Origin: a virus
Strand: one strand, 5' to 3'
IMG/VR virus record: IMGVR_UViG_3300032132_000754
Span: 121,178-185,177 of that record
DNA: 64,000 nt
The notes beneath the pieces are model-generated. The model was not told the origin of the DNA and made no database searches. It was given only the letters and a program-made list of their open reading frames with translations. Numbering within the stretch: the first letter of the stretch is position 1; every line of letters begins with the position of its first letter. Shown piece after piece: positions 52,541 to 60,961 of the stretch. Made by a program: the position numbers and the translations under genes.

Positions 52541-53923
52541 CTAAGACCAAAGAAGGTCCCTAACACCCTTCAAATCCTGGTCTACCAGAACTTCCCCATC
52601 CCTAAAGACTTCCCTAAGAAGATCCTTTTCATCAGCACCCATCGTACGCTCCTTAATAGTATCGTACCCAAAAGAATCCTTAATTAAAGCCAAACGACCC
52701 CTCTTAGAATCCTTAGTCGGATCACTAGCAGGACGCTTAAACACATCCCGCTCCTGACCATCAACCACAACACTACTGCACTTGAAAGCGAACCTCTGAG
52801 TATCGCGGTTCAACCTCTGTAGCAAACCGCCACCCATACCAAATGCGATGTTATCCAAAGACCAACCAGTCCGAAGCATAGCATCAACTACCTTCTTAAT
52901 AGTATCAGGCGTGCAACCATCACCCTGGATCACACGAACATGATCATCCAAGACCTTATAGCCCTTCTTATTCGTATAAGTACCAAACGCCTCACCAAGA
53001 CGATTTAGCACATTTAATACCATAGGGACAATCTCACCACTATCAGGCCGAACAACCAAAGTGCCATCCCTATTAAGAATTTTACCCTTTAAGTGTTCAC
53101 CCCAAAGTTCAGTGCAAGCCCTATCGATATCGAATGAGTCACTAACGCAAGCCACCAATCCAGTAGGGTACTGATCAAGCATATTCCTAAATGCTTCAAC
53201 CTCTCCATGTTCACCCCAACTAGTAATAGTACTATGCTCCGAAGCCGGGATCGAGAAACCAGCCATCTCAGCATTATAGTATTTCTTGCCAGTCGTTAAC
53301 GCAGCAATAGTATCCGTACCCATGAAGTTGCAAAGATGAGCCAATCCACCAATTCCAGCAGATTCTACAGAGGTTGAACCCCTAAAACCGAAATCGTGAA
53401 GTTTAAAAGGAAGACCATCAAGAGTATCACAAGATGTCTCCATTCCCTTTGCAATTAAATTTCTGACATAATTAGAAATTGTAGCAACAGTCGAAGGGTA
53501 CCAAACCATCACGAGAAGTGTCTCAAGATAATTCGGCAACCAATAGCACTCAGGGTCAGTATTCTCGATAGTCATCATGACATTAGACTCAGGAACAGCC
53601 ATACCCTCAGGCACAGCCTTGATGCTCACAGGTAGCTTGCCACCATGCTTCTCAAGAATATGTCTCCATCCGGCCTCATTGAAAGCTCCACCGACGCCAC
53701 CCATATGGGCATCAGAAAACTCCTTGGCCTCCTGGATGAATTCCTCAGTGACTACTACACCTTCAAGGTACTTCTTTAAGAAATACTGCAATCCGAAGAA
53801 CACAGTGTCCGGGTATTCAGACCCAACACGAGATTCGAAGTAAGAATAGACCTTACTAGTCCCAGGCGGGTACTGCTTGTAGTGAGAAAGTTTATATGAA
53901 TCAGTTAACAAAAGAATAGACAT
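52541..53923 (-). CDS. nadV: Nicotinamide phosphoribosyltransferase
   Basis: The 460-residue product makes NMN from nicotinamide and PRPP. It shows LTDSYKLSHYKQYPPG at the N-terminus, FGFRGSTS (R181), SIPASEHSTITSWG with the autophosphorylated H230, SDS at 261-263, RPDSG (292-296), VIQGDG and FGMGGGLLQRLNRD. All substrate-binding motifs of NAMPT are intact. AAAGGGGATTAAAATG gives a good Shine-Dalgarno. It is followed in function by the NMN adenylyltransferase gene immediately upstream on the same strand. Confidence 0.95.
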   Translation of the reverse strand: MSILLLTDSYKLSHYKQYPPGTSKVYSYFESRVGSEYPDTVFFGLQYFLKKYLEGVVVTEEFIQEAKEFSDAHMGGVGGAFNEAGWRHILEKHGGKLPVSIKAVPEGMAVPESNVMMTIENTDPECYWLPNYLETLLVMVWYPSTVATISNYVRNLIAKGMETSCDTLDGLPFKLHDFGFRGSTSVESAGIGGLAHLCNFMGTDTIAALTTGKKYYNAEMAGFSIPASEHSTITSWGEHGEVEAFRNMLDQYPTGLVACVSDSFDIDRACTELWGEHLKGKILNRDGTLVVRPDSGEIVPMVLNVLNRLGEAFGTYTNKKGYKVLDDHVRVIQGDGCTPDTIKKVVDAMLRTGWSLDNIAFGMGGGLLQRLNRDTQRFAFKCSSVVVDGQERDVFKRPASDPTKDSKRGRLALIKDSFGYDTIKERTMGADEKDLLREVFRDGEVLVDQDLKGVRDLLWS

Positions 53924-53955
53924 TTTAATCCCCTTTCTGAGTAGATTAAATATTG

Positions 53956-54861
53956 TTAGATTTTAAGGTGTTCTTTTACCATCCTCAAAATAGGTAGATG
54001 CTGTTCTAACAGCAAATTTTCATTGAAATTATCCAAATTGAACCATTTCGCCTCGAACAAATCATCACCAGCATGCAGCTTGCCCCAAGCATACTTAGCA
54101 ACAAATACCGTTGACATTAGACCATCAACCTGGCCTCTATAACGCCAATCGTCAATTTTAGTAGACCCAACGTACTCCCAATCGTTCAACTCAATGTCGC
54201 CAAGCTCCTCACGAGCCTCACGCTGAGCTACCCGAAGGAGACTCTTGTCGCCGGGATCAGCGAACCCACCAGGGAAACGCCACTTATCCTTAGGATCATT
54301 CTTCTTACGACCCAAAGCAATACTATTGCCCTGTAACACAGCAACATCAACAACGCTGTAAACCGCAGGATACTTATTGAACGCCGCGTAAATCACCCCA
54401 CGACGGAACTCTTCGGAGAGTCTAACATCATTAGAGCATTCTTTACGAACTTTAGTACCGGAAATGCGGATCTTATTACTTAATTCAACCGTCTGATGTT
54501 TCCCTTTGTAATGAGGGATAAAACCATCGCGGGACCCATAAAGCAATGGGGTGCCAATAGAAAACGTTTCATTAATTTTCGTATCGACGACTCTAGACCA
54601 ATCCTTGTCGCTAGGCATATCATGCAGCGGCAACACATTAATGTCAGGATAGGCTTCCTTGATCATTAACATTCTAGTGTGGTAATCTAAGGGATCATGT
54701 CTGGTGACAAGAATGCCAGGCGTACTACCCATTAGGATTAGTACTTTATCGTGCCTAGATTTAACAAAATCGATGAGTTCGATATGCCCATCGTGAAGGG
54801 TCGGAACCTGAAAACGTCCGACGATTACACCAATTGCGGTGTCTGGTAGCTTAACTTCCAC
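53956..54861 (-). CDS. nadM: NMN adenylyltransferase-Nudix bifunctional protein
   Basis: The 301-residue fusion has a nucleotidyltransferase half with GRFQVPTLHDGH (15-26) and ISGTKVR (133-139), which makes NAD+ from NMN and ATP. The Nudix half has a box at about 199-221 (GFADPGDKSLLRVAQREARE then ELG), where Asp replaces the first Glu of the canonical box. Such fusions are known as NMNAT/ADP-ribose pyrophosphatases. It starts at GTG with AAGGAG 6 nt upstream and is 32 nt from nadV. The pair is a two-step NAD+ salvage module of the NARP2 type. Confidence 0.93.
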   Translation of the reverse strand: MEVKLPDTAIGVIVGRFQVPTLHDGHIELIDFVKSRHDKVLILMGSTPGILVTRHDPLDYHTRMLMIKEAYPDINVLPLHDMPSDKDWSRVVDTKINETFSIGTPLLYGSRDGFIPHYKGKHQTVELSNKIRISGTKVRKECSNDVRLSEEFRRGVIYAAFNKYPAVYSVVDVAVLQGNSIALGRKKNDPKDKWRFPGGFADPGDKSLLRVAQREAREELGDIELNDWEYVGSTKIDDWRYRGQVDGLMSTVFVAKYAWGKLHAGDDLFEAKWFNLDNFNENLLLEQHLPILRMVKEHLKI

Positions 54862-54923
54862 GCCAATCTCCTTTTTAAGGTGAGATGTCTGCTATATTTT
54901 TGGAGGGAAATCCCCTCATTACA

Positions 54924-55235
54924 TTAAATACGTCTGAGTAAATCCTCAAATTTTACAAAACACGTCGGATCAGCCAAGTCTACCTTATAATGCTTCACCA
55001 TCCCAGGATCAACAGGACAATAAATAGAAGCAACACGATTCATTAAACTGACAGATCTAATCAAGAGTTTAGCCTTCCAAAACTTAACATTGATAGAAAT
55101 GCCATCTTTAATATAGCGATATTCAAAACTAATATCACTTAAAAACCCGTTTTGGTTTTCCGCAGACCAACCGCATCTAATACAAGTTTCCTCGACATAA
55201 TCGCGAACGGCCATCATCCCGATATCAGGATTCAT
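54924..55235 (-). CDS. DPxxF-family small protein
   Basis: The 103-residue protein has YKVDLADPTCFVKFEDLLRR at its C-terminus. The N-terminal helix is AVRDYVEETCIRCGWSAE, with the G-W pair of the family. It overlaps the upstream member by 4 nt. It is the last gene of the operon before the NAD+ pair. Confidence 0.75.
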   Translation of the reverse strand: MNPDIGMMAVRDYVEETCIRCGWSAENQNGFLSDISFEYRYIKDGISINVKFWKAKLLIRSVSLMNRVASIYCPVDPGMVKHYKVDLADPTCFVKFEDLLRRI

Positions 55236-55570
55236 CTGCTAATTCCCATATAAAAATCAACGAATTTCTTCTTAGCATTGTTGATAGATTGAGGATCGTG
55301 TAAATCCTCTTCAAACACTATCTTCCTTGGAGGTAAATTTAAGGGACCCTCCGGACCAGCGTTAGTAAAATCTTCAATGCCGACCCACTCACACTTGAAA
55401 TTAGTGTGGCGAATGGTAAACTGATACCACGGTTTTTGATAATGCTTCTTAGTTCCAATTACACAATGATAAGTCTCACCGTCCATCTCGACTGAAAATT
55501 TGTTATCATCAAGTTCCAGATAAACAGGCCATTCGGTAAGAATTTGATTTAAAATTTTAGCATCAACCAT
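55232..55570 (-). CDS. DPxxF-family small protein
   Basis: The 112-residue protein has a helix AKILNQILTEWPVYLE, several Trp/Tyr-rich strands and EEDLHDPQSINNAKKKFVDF at the end. Its LTEW-type helix and HDPQSIN block pair it with the members at 55563 and 40055. It overlaps the upstream gene by 8 nt. Confidence 0.7.
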   Translation of the reverse strand: MVDAKILNQILTEWPVYLELDDNKFSVEMDGETYHCVIGTKKHYQKPWYQFTIRHTNFKCEWVGIEDFTNAGPEGPLNLPPRKIVFEEDLHDPQSINNAKKKFVDFYMGISR

Positions 55571-55883
55571 TAGATATCCTGTATGAACTCGACAAAAATG
55601 TATCTTTGGAGCTATTTATGCTTTCAGGATCCGTAAGATCAACTGAAAAAACATCAATTTGAAACGGAACAGACCAAGGATCAGTATGCTTATCAATCCA
55701 ACGACACCTAAAAGTAGTACCATGGATCACAAAAATGAATTTACCACTACTATATTTCAAGGTAGATTCAGCAAGACCAGGGCTATAAGGTTGTGTAACA
55801 ACACCCTGATGATCCACACCCCACTCCGTTAAAATCTCAAGGAGAATCGCACCAGAAGTGATTTTATCACTATTTGACGGCAT
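55563..55883 (-). CDS. DPxxF-family small protein
   Basis: From ATG 55883 the product is 106 residues, with ILLEILTEWGVDHQG then VFSVDLTDPESINSSKDTFL. A TTG at 55898 would add five residues. It overlaps the upstream member by 14 nt, a value repeated at four other junctions of this array. Confidence 0.7.
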   Translation of the reverse strand: MPSNSDKITSGAILLEILTEWGVDHQGVVTQPYSPGLAESTLKYSSGKFIFVIHGTTFRCRWIDKHTDPWSVPFQIDVFSVDLTDPESINSSKDTFLSSSYRISNG

Positions 55884-56304
55884 TCCAAATTTCTTCAAAA
55901 CAATCAGGAGAATAAGGATTAACTTTTAACTCATCCCATTCCCACTGCTCATATCCACGATAAGGAGGCTTACTGTCACCACGCCTAATATACTCACCAA
56001 GAAACACCTTCATACTAGTCTTAGATAAGTAAACCTGATAAACAATATCTTTAACTTTCCTAACATTAATATTAGTTTTATTGAAACCAAGTCTAACCCA
56101 ATTTAACGGATTGAAAGTAACCGCTTCCCGTTTCATAACAATGAAAGAACCCTCGTTGGAAACACCGAAAAAATGCGGAGGCCCTAATCTATCCTTGCAC
56201 CATTCGTACATCGCTCCACTAAACAAAACACACGGCATAATTGGTGAAAATCCTGGGTCTCTATAGACCGTCATATGGCGGTAAGGATGCGGAAGATTGT
56301 TCAT
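55870..56304 (-). CDS. DPxxF-family small protein (long N-terminus)
   Basis: The 144-residue protein has a longer N-terminal region (YRHMTVYRDPGFSPIMPCVL), then FSGAMYEWCKDRLGPPHFFG, and ends KVNPYSPDCFEEIWNAVK. Of the standard signature the P and the F remain. Function unknown. Confidence 0.68.
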   Translation of the reverse strand: MNNLPHPYRHMTVYRDPGFSPIMPCVLFSGAMYEWCKDRLGPPHFFGVSNEGSFIVMKREAVTFNPLNWVRLGFNKTNINVRKVKDIVYQVYLSKTSMKVFLGEYIRRGDSKPPYRGYEQWEWDELKVNPYSPDCFEEIWNAVK

Positions 56305-56313
56305 ACTTTACTT

Positions 56314-56502
56314 TTAACTCTCGCGAGATTGTTCCAAGTAAAGTTTTTTCTTTAAAACAATCTCCCCACTATAACACCACAAGCTGCGCGCTAGGCTAAA
56401 CCAAGGATCATGGTCCATGTTGTCTTCTGAACTTCTTAACCATATTTTAGTGTGAGTTCGGTTAGCTATTTTACTAATTGCGTTGATGGCCAATAGTTTC
56501 AT
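56314..56502 (-). CDS. Hypothetical small protein, possible family remnant
   Basis: The 62-residue frame from ATG 56502 contains MDHDPWFSLARSLWCYSGEI, which has a DP-x-F like signature followed by a basic helix. It may be a shortened DPxxF relative. It is divergent from the 56528 gene with 25 bp between starts. The longer frame to 56550 would overlap that gene. Confidence 0.5.
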   Translation of the reverse strand: MKLLAINAISKIANRTHTKIWLRSSEDNMDHDPWFSLARSLWCYSGEIVLKKKLYLEQSRES

Positions 56503-56527
56503 AAAAATTAGATACCAAACATAAAGT

Positions 56528-56743
56528 ATGAAACATCTCGAAGAAGTCAACCTAACATACTGTCAACACCTAAAATGGGCCTTCTGTAGCAGCTGGAAAT
56601 TGCTATACGCTGGGGTTGCCTGTCTAGTACACTCCCTACTACCATTCCTATTCCAAAACACCGCAAGCGGAATAGTCTACGACATCTACGACGAACTAGA
56701 AGAACGAAGACTTAAACTAAAAGATACCAAAAATCCCTGGTAA
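56528..56743 (+). CDS. DUF6356-like small membrane protein
   Basis: The 71-residue protein starts MKHLEEVNLTYCQHLKWAFC, followed by a hydrophobic stretch (LLYAGVACLVHSLLPFLF) and TASGIVYDIYDELEERR. This order (H-L-x-E...T-Y-x-Q-H...A, then AG-x-A-x-x-VH-x-L-x-P-F-x-F..TAS) recalls the DUF6356 group of small membrane proteins found in bacteria. I assign it from memory of the pattern only. It may be captured from a host. Confidence 0.6.
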   Translation: MKHLEEVNLTYCQHLKWAFCSSWKLLYAGVACLVHSLLPFLFQNTASGIVYDIYDELEERRLKLKDTKNPW

Positions 56744-56756
56744 CAATAAATAAAAT

Positions 56757-57512
56757 ATGAAACTTAGAATTCTAGGCGAATCAGATGAAGATCTAAGAGC
56801 GTTAAAACGATATGCTCAATCATCTGGTGATTGGCAAGCATTAGAAAAATATTATCACCAGGCTAATCGAGCTGGAATCGTAGAAGGTGAAGCTTATTTA
56901 AGCCAAGTCCGTGCATTTTGTGTAACAAGCTCTTCAACCAACGAATATGTCGTTAACGTTTTTGCAAACAGACATGCTGTGCGCGGTGTTGTAATGAATC
57001 AGATCACAGGCATCCGAGATCGCGATTTACATATGTTCGATATGGAAAATGGATCTGGACAACCCGAGGGAGTCTGTTTTGTTGATCGTAAGAATAAAAT
57101 CCCAGATGGTGGAACAATTCTTAATCCAAGATTGAGCCAATACACTAGAAACAACATGACTCCAGAACAAATACAAGAATTTATGGAGTCATGGGACTTA
57201 AAAATGGTGCCAGCTAAAGCTTGGTTTCTAACCATCTACCATTTTAGCTCTGTAGATAATGCTCGCGAGCATTACGGCAAATTATATAGTGGTACGCAAG
57301 CAAGAATCGCTTATAAAAAATTGGATGCTGGCACAATCGGTTTACAAGATAAAAACCCGCCAAACTTCCCAAAGAAATCGAACGGTTTCCCATACAAAAG
57401 CAATAGAGCTGCCCTCAAATGGGCATCAGAATACCTACCACCAACAACAGTAGGTTCATTACAAGGGCCAGAAGTAAAAGTTAACCGCCAATTCCTATTC
57501 TGCGCTATCTAA
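56757..57512 (+). CDS. Hypothetical protein with LRALxRxAxxSGDxxAL leader
   Basis: The 251-residue protein opens MKLRILGESDEDLRALKRYA then QSSGDWQALEKYYHQANRAG, a two-helix leader shared in outline with the 31828-32529 product. The body (about 45-251) is mixed alpha/beta and not recognised, with FVDRKNKIPDGGTILNPRLS and a C-terminal basic region. It is the only long plus-strand gene inside the minus-strand array. Confidence 0.62.
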   Translation: MKLRILGESDEDLRALKRYAQSSGDWQALEKYYHQANRAGIVEGEAYLSQVRAFCVTSSSTNEYVVNVFANRHAVRGVVMNQITGIRDRDLHMFDMENGSGQPEGVCFVDRKNKIPDGGTILNPRLSQYTRNNMTPEQIQEFMESWDLKMVPAKAWFLTIYHFSSVDNAREHYGKLYSGTQARIAYKKLDAGTIGLQDKNPPNFPKKSNGFPYKSNRAALKWASEYLPPTTVGSLQGPEVKVNRQFLFCAI

Positions 57513-57887
57513 CTTCTTACGACCAGCACGCTCACGCTTAATGTAATCAGCAAATTTCTCAGAACCCATGTCTTCTTCTAGAGAAATACCGCAGTACATG
57601 CAAATGCGATCCTCAGGCCCGTAAGGCTCTGAGACCCACTTCCACGGGTGCTGCCGACAATCAGAACAGGATGGGCACTGATAACCCTCCTCGCTAACCC
57701 ACTGGTGTTGGCACGATACACACTCCCAACGTGCCTTACAATTAGGATGCAAAAACGTGTGGATGACCTTATGGCCCATATAAGCCATCCTTGGAATAAG
57801 ACGATTCATCGCATCGTCTTCACTTTCGCCGGATTTAACAGCCTTCTCGACTTCATCCATAATGTTTTTCATAGCGTCTGGGTGCAT
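57495..57887 (-). CDS. Multi-zinc-ribbon protein
   Basis: The 130-residue protein has CVSCQHQW, YQCPSCSDCRQHPWKW and ICMYCGISLEED, giving eight or more cysteines arranged as two probable zinc ribbons, then a basic C-terminus. It is a candidate nucleic-acid or protein adaptor. It shares 1 nt with the upstream DPxxF gene, so it is co-translated with that family. Confidence 0.68.
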   Translation of the reverse strand: MHPDAMKNIMDEVEKAVKSGESEDDAMNRLIPRMAYMGHKVIHTFLHPNCKARWECVSCQHQWVSEEGYQCPSCSDCRQHPWKWVSEPYGPEDRICMYCGISLEEDMGSEKFADYIKRERAGRKKLDSAE

Positions 57888-58162
57888 TAGTATTCCTCCA
57901 TAATTCTGCGGTGTTCTCTAATAGCTTTATGCAACTTATCGAAAAATTCAGGATCACACAAATCACCTGTAAAAGCTCCTAAACCTTTAAGAGCGAACAG
58001 GGAAGTATGGACCTTACTTCCTCTGACAGTGATTTTCTCTTGCCTCAAAGGTCCAAGATCAATGACGATAAGCTGTTCACGTTTTTGAACATCAATATGG
58101 CTGCGAACGATTGTGCAACCTATTTCTCTAAGCCAATCCTCTAAGATTTCTATAGCGAGCAT
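57887..58162 (-). CDS. DPxxF-family small protein
   Basis: The 91-residue protein has helix LAIEILEDWLREIGCTIV, strands (KREQLIVIDLGPLRQEKITV) and FTGDLCDPEFFDKLHKAIRE at the end. It is one of the clearest members. Its leader follows the repeat-bearing gap at 58163-58300. Confidence 0.78.
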   Translation of the reverse strand: MLAIEILEDWLREIGCTIVRSHIDVQKREQLIVIDLGPLRQEKITVRGSKVHTSLFALKGLGAFTGDLCDPEFFDKLHKAIREHRRIMEEY

Positions 58163-58300
58163 ACTTTTAATATACTGGTGAGATTAAACGCGATACCCTT
58201 CGGAATAGGGGTGATGAACGCGATTTACACGTCGCATGTTACCGCGCGAAGCGCCTTTCGGGTACCCCCCTCTACCCCTCTCATGATGAACGCGAGCGAA
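58163..58300. promoter_or_regulatory. Non-coding gap with 12-nt repeats, probable regulatory region
   Basis: This 138-bp gap is the only sizeable break in the 57495-62127 minus-strand array and is richer in G+C than its flanks. TGATGAACGCGA occurs at 58212-58223 and 58284-58295, and again at 62554-62565. TTAAACGCGATACC at 58184 matches TTAAACGAGATACC at 62511. A GCGC-GAA-GCGC inverted repeat lies near 58244. It probably holds the promoter of the 57495-58162 genes and the 3' end of the genes upstream. Confidence 0.6.
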
Positions 58301-58597
58301 TCAGAGACCATGAACTTTAAAAGCACTAACTAACATCCACTTTAACTTATCGAAAAACAAAGGATCCACCATATTAAGACCATAGAACTTACCATCAATC
58401 TCAACACTAGACCCAAACCTGACCTTACTATCCTCATAAACCACCAGCTTAATATTGAAAGCTAAATTATCAAAATCAACAGGCCGTTTAGGTCTGACCG
58501 CCACCATATCAGTATCACCATAAGACGGCGTCTTAACCACCCACGCAGACCAACCCTGCTCCTCACACCACTGAATTAAAACATCGGAGGCCGTCAT
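58301..58597 (-). CDS. DPxxF-family small protein
   Basis: The 98-residue protein has ASDVLIQWCEEQGWSAWVV at the N-terminus and YGLNMVDPLFFDKLKWMLVS near the end. It is a textbook example of the family layout, with an acidic-to-neutral middle of about 45 residues. It overlaps the upstream member by 4 nt. Confidence 0.8.
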   Translation of the reverse strand: MTASDVLIQWCEEQGWSAWVVKTPSYGDTDMVAVRPKRPVDFDNLAFNIKLVVYEDSKVRFGSSVEIDGKFYGLNMVDPLFFDKLKWMLVSAFKVHGL

Positions 58598-58890
58598 TCC
58601 TTACCCAAATCCGCCAATGTCATGGGACCCAGTTTAATAATCGTGTAGAGCCTGTCGAAAAACTCAGGGCTATGTATATCCATAGGTAGGTAGCCGCCTT
58701 TAACCCGGCCATCAAATATCCACCCGACGAAAATCGTCGTGGACGGCCAAGACTTACCACCGAGAGTAATCACGAAGCGGCTCCCAGGGTGTGCTGGAGC
58801 TTCAAAAAACATAGTATCGACGCCTAGCTCCAAACAAGGCTCCCAACCCATCCCTTTAAACCACTCCCCAATCAGATCAAGGGGACCCAT
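58594..58890 (-). CDS. DPxxF-family small protein
   Basis: From ATG 58890 the 98-residue product has PLDLIGEWFKGMGWEPC and PMDIHSPEFFDRLYTIIKLG. An in-frame earlier start at 58914 would lie within the upstream gene. The overlap with the upstream member is 14 nt. Confidence 0.78.
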   Translation of the reverse strand: MGPLDLIGEWFKGMGWEPCLELGVDTMFFEAPAHPGSRFVITLGGKSWPSTTIFVGWIFDGRVKGGYLPMDIHSPEFFDRLYTIIKLGPMTLADLGKE

Positions 58891-59176
58891 AAATGCCACG
58901 CTTATCCAACACAACCTTCAACTTATCAAAAGAATCAGGATCAGCCAAATCAATCTCATCAACAAAACCAATACTCAACGAACCATTCTTCATAGCAGGA
59001 GTATAAAGAATCTTAGTCCCCTCAATAGCAACTACAATATTCCGACCCTTAACAAAACCGGTGATTAACCACGTCTGATTCTGGACCTCCTCACCAGGCC
59101 CAAAATCCATAAACTTCAAACCATTCTCAACGCACCAAAAACGCAAAATATCAATTGTACGCAAGGAAGATCCCAT
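58877..59176 (-). CDS. DPxxF-family small protein
   Basis: The 99-residue protein has TIDILRFWCVENGLKFMDFG and DEIDLADPDSFDKLKVVLDK. A TTG at 59164 is an alternative start that would give a 14-nt instead of a 26-nt overlap with the upstream member. Confidence 0.77.
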   Translation of the reverse strand: MGSSLRTIDILRFWCVENGLKFMDFGPGEEVQNQTWLITGFVKGRNIVVAIEGTKILYTPAMKNGSLSIGFVDEIDLADPDSFDKLKVVLDKRGIYGSP

Positions 59177-59441
59177 TTAAAAACTGCCCTAACTTATTAA
59201 AACACTCAGGATCTGTCAGATACAGACAATCCACAGGCGTATTGCGATGATGAACTTCAACCCTAGTAGGATTACCAGGCCCACCCATACACAAAATCAC
59301 AGTCTGAAAATCATTGCTATGATTCCCATGCGTCTTAACCTCAATTCTACTAGGTCTAGAAGCCGGTCTAAAACGCCTCTGCATATGGCACTTCCAGCCA
59401 TTCTCACGCAACCACTCCAACATTAACTCATGTACTTCCAT
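59151..59441 (-). CDS. DPxxF-family small protein
   Basis: The 96-residue protein has VHELMLEWLRENGWKCHMQ then a basic stretch (RRFRPASRPSRIEVKTHG) and CLYLTDPECFNKLGQFLNGI. The basic middle distinguishes it from acidic members. Confidence 0.78.
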   Translation of the reverse strand: MEVHELMLEWLRENGWKCHMQRRFRPASRPSRIEVKTHGNHSNDFQTVILCMGGPGNPTRVEVHHRNTPVDCLYLTDPECFNKLGQFLNGIFLAYN

Positions 59442-59724
59442 CTAACAATCTCTTCAAAGCCACCTCTAGCTTAACAAAAAACTCCGGATCATAAACATTA
59501 AAATAATCCCACTTACGAAAACGCTTATCAATCTCATCAACCATAGTATCTTCCCTATTCGTAGCAGGAAGCTTAACCCTAGTCCTAAAAATACCAACTA
59601 CAGTATTATACCTAGAATTTTCCCTCTTAACACTAATCCCATACCACGCAATGCCGCCATCGATCTCATAAAGAGTCCAACCACGCTCCTCACACCACTC
59701 ATGCAGCAGACAGACTAAATCCAT
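59428..59724 (-). CDS. DPxxF-family small protein
   Basis: The 98-residue protein has LVCLLHEWCEERGWTLYEID and YFNVYDPEFFVKLEVALKRL. It overlaps its neighbours by 14 and 26 nt. Confidence 0.78.
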   Translation of the reverse strand: MDLVCLLHEWCEERGWTLYEIDGGIAWYGISVKRENSRYNTVVGIFRTRVKLPATNREDTMVDEIDKRFRKWDYFNVYDPEFFVKLEVALKRLLDGST

Positions 59725-59968
59725 AATTCAACAACGCCATCCTCAAATCATTAAAACACTTAGGGTCAGTAGCTTGAAATCTATGGCTGCGAACGTTTCC
59801 TTGACCCCACAACACTATTTCGTCCTTATAAACAGAAATAGCAACTCTATGCATGTCACAATGAAACTCCCCAGGGCGATGCTCCCCAGGGCCATCATCA
59901 AGTTCGTAGAAATGTTCATCCCAATCTTGCTCAATCAACCACTCTTTAAACAAATCATTTAAAGTCAT
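59699..59968 (-). CDS. DPxxF-family small protein
   Basis: The 89-residue protein has LNDLFKEWLIEQDWDEHFYE, an acidic/His linker and HRFQATDPKCFNDLRMALLN. It is one of the shortest full-layout members. Confidence 0.76.
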   Translation of the reverse strand: MTLNDLFKEWLIEQDWDEHFYELDDGPGEHRPGEFHCDMHRVAISVYKDEIVLWGQGNVRSHRFQATDPKCFNDLRMALLNYGFSLSAA

Positions 59969-60270
59969 CCACGGCCCAAGTATACCTCAAGGTCATTAAA
60001 AAACGTAGGACTAGCCATATCAAACTCATGGCCATCCACAGTAGCCTTAGACCCCATAATAAAAATCCTATGCGCCAAAGCCGCCTCTAAACACAACCCC
60101 ATCTGCTCCAAAATATTACCATTAGGATCAGCGTCAACCTTAGTTATCCTATCATAATTAAAAGTAATACGATGCATCAACCCCAGACCGAAACTAATAG
60201 ACTCCCTATGAATCTGAACGGGTTCATACTTATCCTTAATCCAATCATATAAAATATCAGCCCCGTTCAC
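59965..60270 (-). CDS. DPxxF-family small protein
   Basis: From GTG 60270 the product is 101 residues, starting NGADILYDWIKDKYEPV as expected for the family, and ending EFDMASPTFFNDLEVYLGRG. An ATG at 60303 would add 11 residues lying inside the upstream gene. A 14-nt overlap supports the GTG. Confidence 0.72.
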   Translation of the reverse strand: MNGADILYDWIKDKYEPVQIHRESISFGLGLMHRITFNYDRITKVDADPNGNILEQMGLCLEAALAHRIFIMGSKATVDGHEFDMASPTFFNDLEVYLGRG

Positions 60271-60595
60271 CCAACACCCGCTTAAGTAACCCATCAAGTT
60301 CAATAAAGAACCCAGGGTCCGTCAAGTTCAACACCTTAGACTTATGGTCGACAATATTCAGATTTAAATCCAAATCATACGTCTTAACCCTACGCGCCTT
60401 ATGGCCAATCTCCCACGTCACCAAAACAGAAGTAGGACTATTCTTACCAGCCTTAATAGTCACCTTAACCTTAGGGAAACCCCACCCCAAATTCTTAACA
60501 GTAATAAAACGATACCGACCCGGCTCAACAGGCGGCAAATGATGCTTCCACCCATTCTCCACCAACCACTCAGCTATCAAATTAATGCCAGTCAT
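60257..60595 (-). CDS. DPxxF-family small protein
   Basis: The 112-residue protein has INLIAEWLVENGWKHHLPP and VLNLTDPGFFIELDGLLKRV. The middle has long basic strands (RYRFITVKNLGWGFPKVKVT). It overlaps the upstream member by 4 nt. Confidence 0.77.
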   Translation of the reverse strand: MTGINLIAEWLVENGWKHHLPPVEPGRYRFITVKNLGWGFPKVKVTIKAGKNSPTSVLVTWEIGHKARRVKTYDLDLNLNIVDHKSKVLNLTDPGFFIELDGLLKRVLGERG

Positions 60596-60960
60596 AAAGC
60601 GCCTTTATCATAACTATAAATCTGATTCTTAAGAATGACATCCCACTCATACCGAATACGTTCCCCAAGCTTATCAAAAAAATGCGGTTCCGCCAAATTC
60701 CAGATAACCGGGATTTTCGTCTTAATTAAAACATCCAACGGCACTAATTTAGAACCATCATTAGAATCAAGCAACGGGTCCTCCCCAGTACCAAAAACCA
60801 CCAACCTAACCTGCTTACGACCAGAAGTTAACAACCCCTCAACAGACTTATCCCAAATTTCAATCCACATACCATGAGAACTAATATAGCTCTTATCCAT
60901 ACGACGAACCCCGAAACCCTGGTCTTCCGCCCATTGCATAATTAGATCAACTGGGGACAT
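60592..60960 (-). CDS. DPxxF-family small protein
   Basis: From ATG 60960 the product is 122 residues: SPVDLIMQWAEDQGFGVRRM and IWNLAEPHFFDKLGERIRYE, with AEP for DP and a 15-residue C-terminal extension. A GTG at 60969 is a weaker alternative start. Confidence 0.74.
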   Translation of the reverse strand: MSPVDLIMQWAEDQGFGVRRMDKSYISSHGMWIEIWDKSVEGLLTSGRKQVRLVVFGTGEDPLLDSNDGSKLVPLDVLIKTKIPVIWNLAEPHFFDKLGERIRYEWDVILKNQIYSYDKGAL

Positions 60961-60961
60961 A

